Assembly (NCBI GenBank): GCA_025362705.1
Contig: JANYFH010000093.1
Coordinates: 1-5,763 of the forward strand
DNA length: 5,763 nt
Direction of reading: 5' to 3'
DNA from: Betaproteobacteria bacterium
GTDB lineage: Bacteria; Pseudomonadota; Gammaproteobacteria; Burkholderiales; Usitatibacteraceae
Numbering within the stretch: the first letter of the stretch is position 1; the number at the start of each line of letters is the position of its first letter. A model generated the notes under the pieces. The model was given only the letters and a program-made list of their open reading frames with translations. It had not been told where the DNA came from and did not search any database. Made by a program: the position numbers and the translations under genes. Of this stretch, positions 1 to 5,374 are shown in pieces.

Positions 1-806
1 GTTACACCGGGCTCGACGAATTGGGCGATCTGGGCAAAGTCTTCATTCGTGAGCACCACGCAGCCATCGCTGGTGCGCGGTGGACGGCTGTAGGTTGAAG
101 ACGGCGTGCCGTGGATCCAGATGCCTGAACCGGTTTTTGCATGGCGCTTGTCCCATTCGTTGGGATAGTTGATCGGGAATGCGCCAGGGCCGTAGAAGTC
201 GATCAATTTTTCGCGAGCAACGCTTGACGTTACATGATAGACGCCCAGCGGCGTGCGCTGGTCCCCCGCGCGTTCTTTTAACAATCCGTTTTTTCCAACG
301 GAGACATAAAAATCCGCCACATAACGGGGCACGCCATCGACGTTTTTGTAGACATACATTCGCGAATTTTCGCTATCGACCAGCAGCACATGTTGTTGAT
401 CCGGCGCTAATTGCAACAGAGCGGTAGGCAGGCTGTCACTCGGCGGGCCGTCGAAATAACGTGAAAACCGCGCTCTGGCTTCTTGCTTGAGACTCGCCAC
501 CAATTCGGGCTGCGATTTCATTCCGGTGAATGCGGTCGGCGTGCCCGCCTTGGCCATCAGCAAGTCGCCTTTGATCAGATGGCCGAGACGAAAATTCGGA
601 TTCTTGGCCAGAGTGGCATCGAGCTCAAGTAAAGCGGGTTTGATGCCGTCGGTCTTGAGAGATTCAAGCGCCCGCACCAGCGAAGCTTCAACCTCGTTGC
701 TGAATGCAATCGATGCAAGCGGCGCGGGCTGAGCCGCTGCAAAAGTAGCGCATAGCAATGTAGCAGCGTAACCCGCGCAGTACAGGCTACGCGTGACTAG
801 CGGCAT
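1..806 (-). CDS. exported L,D-transpeptidase (YkuD fold), C-terminus cut by window edge
   Basis: The frame is open from ATG at 806 to the left edge: 268 codons, no stop. Residues 1-25 look like a Sec signal peptide with a probable AxA-type cleavage near A25. Residues 35-130 form a helical N-terminal region. The YkuD catalytic domain begins near residue 138 (HVLLVDSENSRMYVY) and carries the TPLGVYHV segment (185-192) and IWIHGTP (229-235). Its active site is RTSDGCVVL, giving His232 and nucleophile Cys249. This family cross-links peptidoglycan through meso-DAP, attaches or detaches wall proteins, or (Csd6, DpaA/YafK relatives) trims stem peptides; I cannot tell which reaction applies. It follows the TPR gene after 32 bases, so co-transcription is likely. 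The ATG has no Shine-Dalgarno sequence; an in-frame TTG at 833 preceded by GGGAG is a credible alternative start, and a GTG lies at 815. A further C-terminal domain beyond the edge is possible. Confidence 0.9.
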   Translation of the reverse strand, partial: MPLVTRSLYCAGYAATLLCATFAAAQPAPLASIAFSNEVEASLVRALESLKTDGIKPALLELDATLAKNPNFRLGHLIKGDLLMAKAGTPTAFTGMKSQPELVASLKQEARARFSRYFDGPPSDSLPTALLQLAPDQQHVLLVDSENSRMYVYKNVDGVPRYVADFYVSVGKNGLLKERAGDQRTPLGVYHVTSSVAREKLIDFYGPGAFPINYPNEWDKRHAKTGSGIWIHGTPSSTYSRPPRTSDGCVVLTNEDFAQIAQFVEPGV

Positions 807-838
807 GCGCTGCACGAACGTGAGGGGCCGCAATCCAG

Positions 839-1867
839 TTAACTCCCGGACCGCTCGGTGCTGATTAACCACCGGTCGCCTGTTTTGACTAGCCGCAAGG
901 TCTTGGTGTTATCACTCTTGACCGCATCTGCCCGGTAGATCTGGCGGAACACTACCATTGCAACATTGCCCTGTACAGATGTCTTGATGATCTTGACGTC
1001 GACGGTAATAAGTTTCTTTGGTTCTATGCGTTCTTTGCGTTGCGCTTCCCATGCTGCGCGCGCCATGCCGTTTGGGGTCTCAAAATTTGGCGCATAAAAA
1101 CCAAGATAAGCGGCTGTATCCTTGGCGGCCCAGGCCTTGGCCCACGCGAGGACGGTTGTCTTTGCGTCTTCGCTGGCATTGCCTGATAGTGCAACGTTTG
1201 CAGTTTTGGTCGTAGTGGTTGATGCGGCTTTGGCAGGCTCAACTTTTGGATCTGCCTTCGGATCCGCCTTGGGATCCGTTTTGGGCGCAACGGCAACTTG
1301 CGTTGGTACTGACTTTGTCGTATCCGCCGCCGCTACCTTTGGCAGATTGAAGATATCTTTCACCATCGACAACTTGCCCTGGGCGGTCAGATTGCCTTTA
1401 TCAAGCTGCAACGCTTTGTCGTACGAGCGTCGCGCCAACTGCGCATAGATATCGCCAAGATTTTCATAGGCGGTAGCGTAGCTGGGATGCGTGTGTATCG
1501 CGAGTTCCAGAGCGGCTTTGGCTTTGTCGTAGTTACCCTGACCCGCATACAGCACGGCGAGGTTATTGTAAGGCTCAGGAAGCTCGGGATAGTCTTCGGT
1601 CAGGCCGGTGAAAACCTGAATCGCGTCCGTGCCTTTTTTCAATTCGGTCAGTATCAGGCCCTTCAGAAATCGACCTTGAGCATCCTTGGGCTGTTGGGCC
1701 AAGGCGCTGTTTACTTTTGACAAGGCTTGATCGAGCTTGCCCTGTTGGTAGAGCTTGGTCGCATCCTTGGTGTCCTCAGCGGGGCCGGCAATTCCGGTAC
1801 CTGAAAAACACGCGACACATGCAAATGCAACGTAACGCAGTTTGCGAGATAAATTGGCAGTGAGCAT
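839..1867 (-). CDS. exported TPR protein with C-terminal NTF2-like (Cds6-type) domain
   Basis: 342 residues, ATG to TAA. An in-frame TGA ten codons upstream (1898-1900) with no start codon between makes ATG 1867 the only reasonable start. Residues 1-28 are a Sec signal peptide (basic n-region R8-R11, probable cleavage around G28); neither Cys17 nor Cys20 sits in a good lipobox. TPR motifs follow at about 33-66, 67-98 and 99-132, with a shortened fourth (133-160). A Lys/Asp/Pro/Ala/Thr-rich linker (about 180-230) leads to an NTF2-like domain (about 233-342) with the pattern AWAKAWAAKDTAAYLGFY and a C-terminal WLIS strand. This resembles the C-terminal domain that Csd6-type L,D-transpeptidases carry on the same chain. 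With the transpeptidase encoded directly downstream, a role as periplasmic partner, scaffold or glycan-binding accessory is inferred; there is no catalytic motif. No Shine-Dalgarno sequence precedes the ATG, and the leader is AT-rich. Confidence 0.88.
   Translation of the reverse strand: MLTANLSRKLRYVAFACVACFSGTGIAGPAEDTKDATKLYQQGKLDQALSKVNSALAQQPKDAQGRFLKGLILTELKKGTDAIQVFTGLTEDYPELPEPYNNLAVLYAGQGNYDKAKAALELAIHTHPSYATAYENLGDIYAQLARRSYDKALQLDKGNLTAQGKLSMVKDIFNLPKVAAADTTKSVPTQVAVAPKTDPKADPKADPKVEPAKAASTTTTKTANVALSGNASEDAKTTVLAWAKAWAAKDTAAYLGFYAPNFETPNGMARAAWEAQRKERIEPKKLITVDVKIIKTSVQGNVAMVVFRQIYRADAVKSDNTKTLRLVKTGDRWLISTERSGS
843..847 (-). promoter_or_regulatory. possible ribosome binding site for an upstream TTG start of the L,D-transpeptidase
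   Basis: On the minus strand GGGAG (847-843) sits 9 bases before an in-frame TTG (833-831), within the last codons of the TPR gene. Starting there would add nine residues (MRPLTFVQR) ahead of ATG 806 and leave only 5 bases between the TPR stop and the start, a typical coupled arrangement. The ATG itself has no such site. Confidence 0.35.
1248..1283 (-). repeat. three tandem 12-bp units coding a KADP linker
   Basis: Three imperfect 12-base units (plus-strand form GGATCYGCCTTS, the third diverged to GGATCCGTTTTG) lie head to tail. On the minus strand they encode TDPKADPKADPK (residues 197-208), part of the flexible linker between the TPR and NTF2-like domains. Such an in-frame repeat can change linker length by slippage without breaking the frame. 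Confidence 0.75.
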
Positions 1868-1869
1868 TT

Positions 1870-1878
1870 TGTTATAAT
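1870..1878 (+). promoter_or_regulatory. candidate extended -10 promoter toward cysS
   Basis: The plus strand reads TGTTATAAT, a perfect match to the extended -10 consensus TGnTATAAT. No good -35 hexamer is correctly spaced (TTGGCA at 1854-1859 is only 13 bases away), but extended -10 promoters can work without one. Transcription would start near 1885 and give a leader of about 320 bases before cysS. The site overlaps the first bases of the divergent TPR gene's translation start region. Confidence 0.35.
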
Positions 1879-1902
1879 TCGTTGAATTTAATGGAAATCA
1901 GT

Positions 1903-1930
1903 GTCATACACATCGTGACTATTCTACCAA
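1903..1930 (-). promoter_or_regulatory. candidate sigma-70 promoter for the TPR/transpeptidase pair
   Basis: Read on the minus strand, TTGGTA (1930-1925) and TATGAC (1908-1903) are separated by 16 bases; each matches its consensus at four of six positions. A start near 1896 would give a leader of about 30 bases. GTCA and TGAC half-sites (1903-1906, 1916-1919) overlap the -10 and could be a weak operator. Confidence 0.25.
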
Positions 1931-2138
1931 GAATGCTTCTGGACTACACAATTTCGATGCCTTTGTCACGGCGTTTTTCCCCAAGACAGGCGTCGGCGAC
2001 AAAGCGGTCGTTTGAGGTGTCATCGCGCGCCTCTTCTTCCCGATGTTGTTAACTCACCTTCAGCCCGCCTGAATCCTGCCCGGCCGCTATTTCTGCCTGC
2101 CGGTTCGCTTTTCAAGTTTTTCATGCCAGTACGACAGC

Positions 2139-2154
2139 GCTTGCGCGGGCAAGT
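2139..2154 (+). other. small hairpin in the cysS leader
   Basis: CTTGC (2140-2144) and GCAAG (2149-2153) pair around a GCGG loop, extended by a G-T wobble at 2139/2154, with TTTCC following. The stem is short and the T-tract is only three bases, so it is at most a weak pause or attenuator, about 50 bases before the cysS start. Confidence 0.25.
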
Positions 2155-2205
2155 TTCCTCGCGATGAACCGCCGTTGCAACCGGCTCTGGTAACGAGAGT
2201 TTCAT

Positions 2206-3600
2206 ATGCAAATAATTTACAACACGCTTGGACGGCAAAAACAAACGCTCACCACCATTGATCCGGGGGTCGTGCGTATGTATGTATGCGGCCCTACCGT
2301 GTATGACTTTTTCCATATTGGCAACGCGCGTACCTTTACCACATTTGATATGGTTTTCCGCTGGCTGACGACTATCGGCTACGAAGTGAATTATGTGCGC
2401 AACATCACGGACATCGACGACAAAATCATCGAGCGCGCGAATGCCAACAATGAATCGATGGAGCAGCTCACCACGCGCATGACGGCGGCGTTTTTCGAAG
2501 ATGCTGATCGCCTGAAATTATTGCGTCCTACACACAGCCCGCGCGCAACCCATCACATTGATCACATGCTGGCGATCATCAGGCAGCTCGAAGAACGCGG
2601 CATGGCGTATCAGGCGGCCAACGGAGATGTGTATTACTCGGTGCGTGAATTTGTGGGTTACGGCAAGCTGTCGCGCAAAAATCCGGATGAACTTCGCGCT
2701 GGCGAACGTGTAGCGGTGGACTCAGCCAAGCGCGATCCCCTCGATTTTGTGTTGTGGAAATCGGCAAAACAGAATGAGCCGCAGTGGCCGTCCACATTTG
2801 GCGGCGGTCGTCCCGGCTGGCACATCGAGTGCTCGGCCATGTGCAAGGCCGTTTTGGGTGAGCAGATCGACATCCACGGTGGTGGTATGGACTTGCAGTT
2901 TCCACATCACGAAAATGAGATTGCGCAAACCGAAGGTACTTTCGAAAAGAATTCGGGCAAGCAGTTTGCAAAAGTCTGGATGCATGGCGCATTTCTCAAT
3001 ATTGACAGTGAAAAAATGTCCAAGTCACTGGGCAATTTTTTCACGCTGCGCGACGTGCTCAACAAACTCGATACCGTACAGGGCGGAGAGACGGTGCGGT
3101 ATTTGTTGCTGCGCGGGCACTACCGGAGCGAAATAAATTATTCATGGGACATGCTTGAAGACGCACGCCAGACGCTGCTGGGGTTTTATATTGCGCTGAA
3201 GGAAACACCGCCTGCGGCGATCAATCTGGATTGGGCAAATCCATACGCGCAGAAATTTCGCGTCGCGATGGAAGATGATTTCGATACGCCCGCAGCATTT
3301 GCGGTGCTGCATGAATTGCGTCGTGAACTCAATCGCAGCAAGTCAGCCGAAACCGCGGGATTGTTGAAGGCATTGGGTGGAACGCTAGGATTTTTTCAGG
3401 ACGTGCCGGCAGCGTTTGTGCAGGGTGCCACCCAGAGTGTAGCTGCGCAGATGGACGTGGACGCGCTTGTCGCCGAACGTAACGCCGCGAAGAAAAATAA
3501 AGACTTCGCGCGCGCCGATGCGATTCGCAAGGAACTCGATAAGGCGGGAATTGTGCTCGAGGACAAGCCGGGTGGTGTGACGGAATGGCGGCGCAAATGA
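2206..3600 (+). CDS. cysS: cysteinyl-tRNA synthetase
   Basis: 464 residues, the usual length for bacterial CysRS. This cytoplasmic class I synthetase charges tRNA-Cys with cysteine using ATP. The N-terminal Rossmann catalytic domain begins with IYNTLGRQKQ and contains the HIGH-class signature as HIGN (37-40, a common bacterial variant), followed by VRNITDIDDKI. The catalytic zinc ligands are all present: Cys28 in MYVCGPTVYD, Cys209 in WHIECSAM, and His234 and Glu238 in FPHHENE, numbered as in E. coli CysRS. The second signature KMSKS is at 270-274. The C-terminal region holds the helical DALR-type domain and a Lys-rich tail with KNKDFARADAIRKELDKAGI. ATG 2206 is preceded by GAGAG at 2195-2199 with a 6-base spacer, and the N-terminus aligns with known CysRS starts. 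It is monocistronic as far as seen, divergent from the TPR gene and convergent with the Nudix gene. Nothing looks damaged. Confidence 0.98.
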   Translation: MQIIYNTLGRQKQTLTTIDPGVVRMYVCGPTVYDFFHIGNARTFTTFDMVFRWLTTIGYEVNYVRNITDIDDKIIERANANNESMEQLTTRMTAAFFEDADRLKLLRPTHSPRATHHIDHMLAIIRQLEERGMAYQAANGDVYYSVREFVGYGKLSRKNPDELRAGERVAVDSAKRDPLDFVLWKSAKQNEPQWPSTFGGGRPGWHIECSAMCKAVLGEQIDIHGGGMDLQFPHHENEIAQTEGTFEKNSGKQFAKVWMHGAFLNIDSEKMSKSLGNFFTLRDVLNKLDTVQGGETVRYLLLRGHYRSEINYSWDMLEDARQTLLGFYIALKETPPAAINLDWANPYAQKFRVAMEDDFDTPAAFAVLHELRRELNRSKSAETAGLLKALGGTLGFFQDVPAAFVQGATQSVAAQMDVDALVAERNAAKKNKDFARADAIRKELDKAGIVLEDKPGGVTEWRRK

Positions 3601-3671
3601 AATACGCAATACGGCACGGACTGCCGGCAAACCAGCATAACGGAGTGTAGATTGCCATTTGGTGCGCGTTT

Positions 3672-3702
3672 CAGGGCGAAATAGCCCTGCTGGCCGCACC
3701 AG
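3672..3702. terminator. weak paired hairpins between convergent cysS and Nudix genes
   Basis: CAGGGC (3672-3677) pairs with GCCCTG (3684-3689) around a GAAATA loop, and CTGG (3690-3693) pairs with CCAG (3699-3702) around CCGCA, directly abutting. Another stem, CGGCA/TGCCG, lies at 3612-3626. None has a T-tract on either strand, so intrinsic termination is doubtful; their position between two convergent stops is the main argument. Confidence 0.3.
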
Positions 3703-3712
3703 TACTAGACAT

Positions 3713-4264
3713 TCACTTTCTAGTCTGTGGCCGCAGATCGCTGAAGTGCGGCGTGAACGCGCCCTTCGCGCGATCAGCAAAATATCTCTTCAGCCCCTCA
3801 CGAATCGTGGCAAAAGCCAGTTCATCCCACGGAATTTCGTGCTCGTGGAAGAGCGCGACTTCCAGACTTTCGGTGCCCGCGGAATAATCAAGATCATCGA
3901 GTTTGGCAAGAAACAAAACATAAACCTGGCTGATGCCGGGCAGGGAATAGCTTGCGTAAAGTTGCTCGATTGTAATGCGTGCGCCAGCTTCTTCGAGGGT
4001 CTCCCGCGCTGCGCCCTCAGCCAGCGTTTCGCCTTCTTCCATGAAGCCGGCAGGCAAAGTCCACTTGCCGTATCGTGGCTCGATGGCGCGTTTACAGAGC
4101 AAAATTTGTTCACCCCAAACCGGAATGCTGCCGACCACGATCTTCGGGTTGACGTAGTGAATGTGTCCGCAACTGGCGCAAATTTCGCGCTCACGATCAT
4201 CGCCCGGCGGAATCCGCCGCTCAATTTTTTCGGAGCCGCATTGGGTGCAGAATTTAATAGTCAT
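3713..4264 (-). CDS. zinc-ribbon Nudix hydrolase
   Basis: 183 residues, ATG to TGA. The N-terminal zinc ribbon has two Cys pairs, FCTQCG (Cys6, Cys9) and ICASCG (Cys29, Cys32), followed by IHYVNPKIVVG, typical of the small Nudix proteins with a Nudix_N_2-type ribbon. The Nudix box spans 73-95: Gly73, Glu79, Arg87-Glu88, Glu91-Glu92 and Gly94, matching GX5EX7REUXEEXGU except that Thr89 replaces the bulky aliphatic residue, a common variant. These Mg-dependent cytoplasmic enzymes cleave nucleoside diphosphates linked to another group. The SQPWPFPxS motif of NADH pyrophosphatase NudC is absent, so ADP-ribose, FAD or another dinucleotide is possible and the substrate is not assigned. No Shine-Dalgarno sequence precedes the ATG. 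It converges on cysS with a 112-base gap and diverges from the propeller gene. The domain structure is certain; the substrate is unknown. Confidence 0.93.
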   Translation of the reverse strand: MTIKFCTQCGSEKIERRIPPGDDREREICASCGHIHYVNPKIVVGSIPVWGEQILLCKRAIEPRYGKWTLPAGFMEEGETLAEGAARETLEEAGARITIEQLYASYSLPGISQVYVLFLAKLDDLDYSAGTESLEVALFHEHEIPWDELAFATIREGLKRYFADRAKGAFTPHFSDLRPQTRK

Positions 4265-4316
4265 TTGGTCTGAAAACGAGTCGTCCGCAGAGTGTGCAGA
4301 GGCGTTACTTGATGGC

Positions 4317-4329
4317 TGCTATGGTAGCA
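4317..4329. promoter_or_regulatory. 13-base palindrome overlapping a possible extended -10
   Basis: TGCTA-TGG-TAGCA is a perfect five-base inverted repeat in the 125-base gap between the divergent Nudix and propeller genes. Its left arm runs into TGCTATGGT, a weak extended -10 match pointing toward the propeller gene; the other strand reads TGCTACCAT. It could be an operator over a promoter, but no correctly spaced -35 was found. Confidence 0.22.
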
Positions 4330-4377
4330 TGCGCGCTCTCATTTCCGTCCCGGAACTGCCTCGCAACCTTGTGATTA

Positions 4378-4383
4378 GAAGGG
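4378..4383 (+). promoter_or_regulatory. Shine-Dalgarno site that fixes the GTG start of the propeller gene
   Basis: GAAGGG ends 6 bases before GTG 4390 and is the clearest ribosome binding site in the window. It supports GTG as the start, which also gives a proper signal peptide (MNFRK n-region). Confidence 0.7.
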
Positions 4384-4389
4384 CGTTTT

Positions 4390-5364
4390 GTGAATTTTCG
4401 TAAGCTGAATTTGTTGGCATTTCTTGTTGTGATTGGCGCGCTTTACGCGGTGGTTACTGGCGCTTCTGCCGAGGTCGTGGTGGTACTTAATTCCGGTGAG
4501 GGCACGGTCAGCCTGATCGACAAAGCGACCATGGTTGAAACCAAACGCATTCCTGTCGGCAAGGAGCCACACCACCTGATGGCAACGCCCGACGACAAGT
4601 TTTTGATCGTCGCCAATGCGTCCTCGAATGATCTGGTGTTCCTTGACCCAATGAGTGGCGAAATCAAACGTCGTCTGGACAGGATTTCTGATCCATATCA
4701 ACTTGGCTTCAGCCCTGACAAAAAATGGTTTGTGTCGGTCAGCTTGCGTCTGAATCGTGTTGATATTTACAACGGCGCCGACTTCAGTCTGGTCAAACGG
4801 CTTGAGGCTGCGAAGGCGCCCAGCCACGTAGGGTTCACTGGCGATAGCTCGACTGCCTTTGTCACCTTGCAGGATTCCAACGAACTGGCAGCGTTTGATC
4901 TCAAGTCGCCTGCCGTGAAGTGGAAAATACCGGTCGGCAACATGCCCGCCGGTGTCTGGGTGACGCCAGACGACAAGTATGTTCTGGTCGGCATGACGGG
5001 CGAAGACTACGTTCAGGTGATCGACTGGCGCACCCAGAAGACAGTCAAAAAAATCACAACCGGCAATGGTGCGCACAACTTCCTGCCAATGGGAGACGGC
5101 AAGCGGTTGCTGGTCAGCAATCGCGTATCCAATACCGTCAATATCATCGATCAAACTACCCTCACCGTCATTGATACCATCAAGGTGCCGGGCGGTCCTG
5201 ATTGCATGGAACTGAGCAAGGACGGCAAGCAACTGTGGGTGACATCGCGATGGATCAAGAAGGTGACGATCATCGACATGGTGACCAAGCAGGTCGTGAA
5301 ACAAATCCCAGTGGGCAAGTCTCCGCATGGGATTTATTTTTTTACGCATGCGGCGCGCAAGTAG
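4390..5364 (+). CDS. exported seven-bladed YncE/YVTN-type beta-propeller protein
   Basis: 324 residues from a GTG start to TAG. Residues 1-27 are a Sec signal peptide (NFRK n-region, hydrophobic core to about V22, cleavage after ASA). The mature protein is almost entirely seven YVTN-type repeats. The Asp ending the VxxID-type strand recurs exactly every 42 residues: D44, D86, N128 (replacing Asp), D170, D212, D254, D296. The N-terminal strand EVVVVLNS probably completes the last blade in Velcro fashion, and the chain ends soon after SPHGIYF. Each repeat has the order xVxxID, xIPVGxxP, xxxxPDxK and a short hydrophobic strand. There is no CxxCH haem motif. YncE-like proteins are periplasmic and mostly of unknown function. 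The deacetylase gene starts 10 bases downstream, so the two are probably one operon and may act together on an exopolysaccharide or wall glycan (inference). His and Cys residues cluster at equivalent blade positions (see findings). Confidence 0.92.
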   Translation: MNFRKLNLLAFLVVIGALYAVVTGASAEVVVVLNSGEGTVSLIDKATMVETKRIPVGKEPHHLMATPDDKFLIVANASSNDLVFLDPMSGEIKRRLDRISDPYQLGFSPDKKWFVSVSLRLNRVDIYNGADFSLVKRLEAAKAPSHVGFTGDSSTAFVTLQDSNELAAFDLKSPAVKWKIPVGNMPAGVWVTPDDKYVLVGMTGEDYVQVIDWRTQKTVKKITTGNGAHNFLPMGDGKRLLVSNRVSNTVNIIDQTTLTVIDTIKVPGGPDCMELSKDGKQLWVTSRWIKKVTIIDMVTKQVVKQIPVGKSPHGIYFFTHAARK

Positions 5365-5374
5365 AGCGCTTCAT

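Larger units (their letters stand above)
1868..2205. other. 338-base divergent intergenic region between the TPR gene and cysS
   Basis: No convincing gene is present. The left 60 bases are AT-rich and hold the best promoter-like sequences; the rest is GC-richer and has a small hairpin near 2139-2154. Two tiny ATG frames (2043-2072, nine codons; 2123-2167, fourteen codons) lack ribosome binding sites, and neither is Cys-rich, so they give no support for a cysteine-sensing leader peptide. No T-box-like structure or tRNA was recognised. Confidence 0.6.

Noticed and set aside
179..732. Plus-strand frames of 82 and 81 codons opposite the L,D-transpeptidase
   Set aside because: The minus strand here is one continuous coding frame with a signal peptide and the YkuD active site, so these are shadows.
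2123..2167. A 14-codon upstream frame before cysS as a possible regulatory leader peptide
   Set aside because: It has no ribosome binding site and no Cys codons, so nothing connects it to cysteine-dependent attenuation.
2020..2316. A 98-codon minus-strand frame crossing the intergenic region and the cysS start
   Set aside because: It overlaps the conserved N-terminus of cysS, is rich in Arg and Gly without domain features, and has no convincing start signal.
2242..2331. HIGN instead of HIGH in CysS as a possible active-site defect
   Set aside because: HIGN is a frequent natural variant in bacterial CysRS, and all other catalytic and zinc-binding residues are intact.
3612..3702. Strong bidirectional intrinsic terminator between cysS and the Nudix gene
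   Set aside because: The stems are only four to six base pairs and lack a T-tract on either strand, so only a low-confidence entry is kept.
3659..4273. A 204-codon plus-strand frame opposite the Nudix gene
   Set aside because: The minus strand encodes a full zinc ribbon and Nudix box; the plus-strand product has no motif and is an antisense shadow.
4375..5349. A 324-codon open frame on the minus strand opposite the propeller gene
   Set aside because: It mirrors the propeller gene almost exactly. The plus-strand frame has a signal peptide, a ribosome binding site and seven regular blades, whereas the minus-strand translation shows no recognisable domain and no ribosome binding site.
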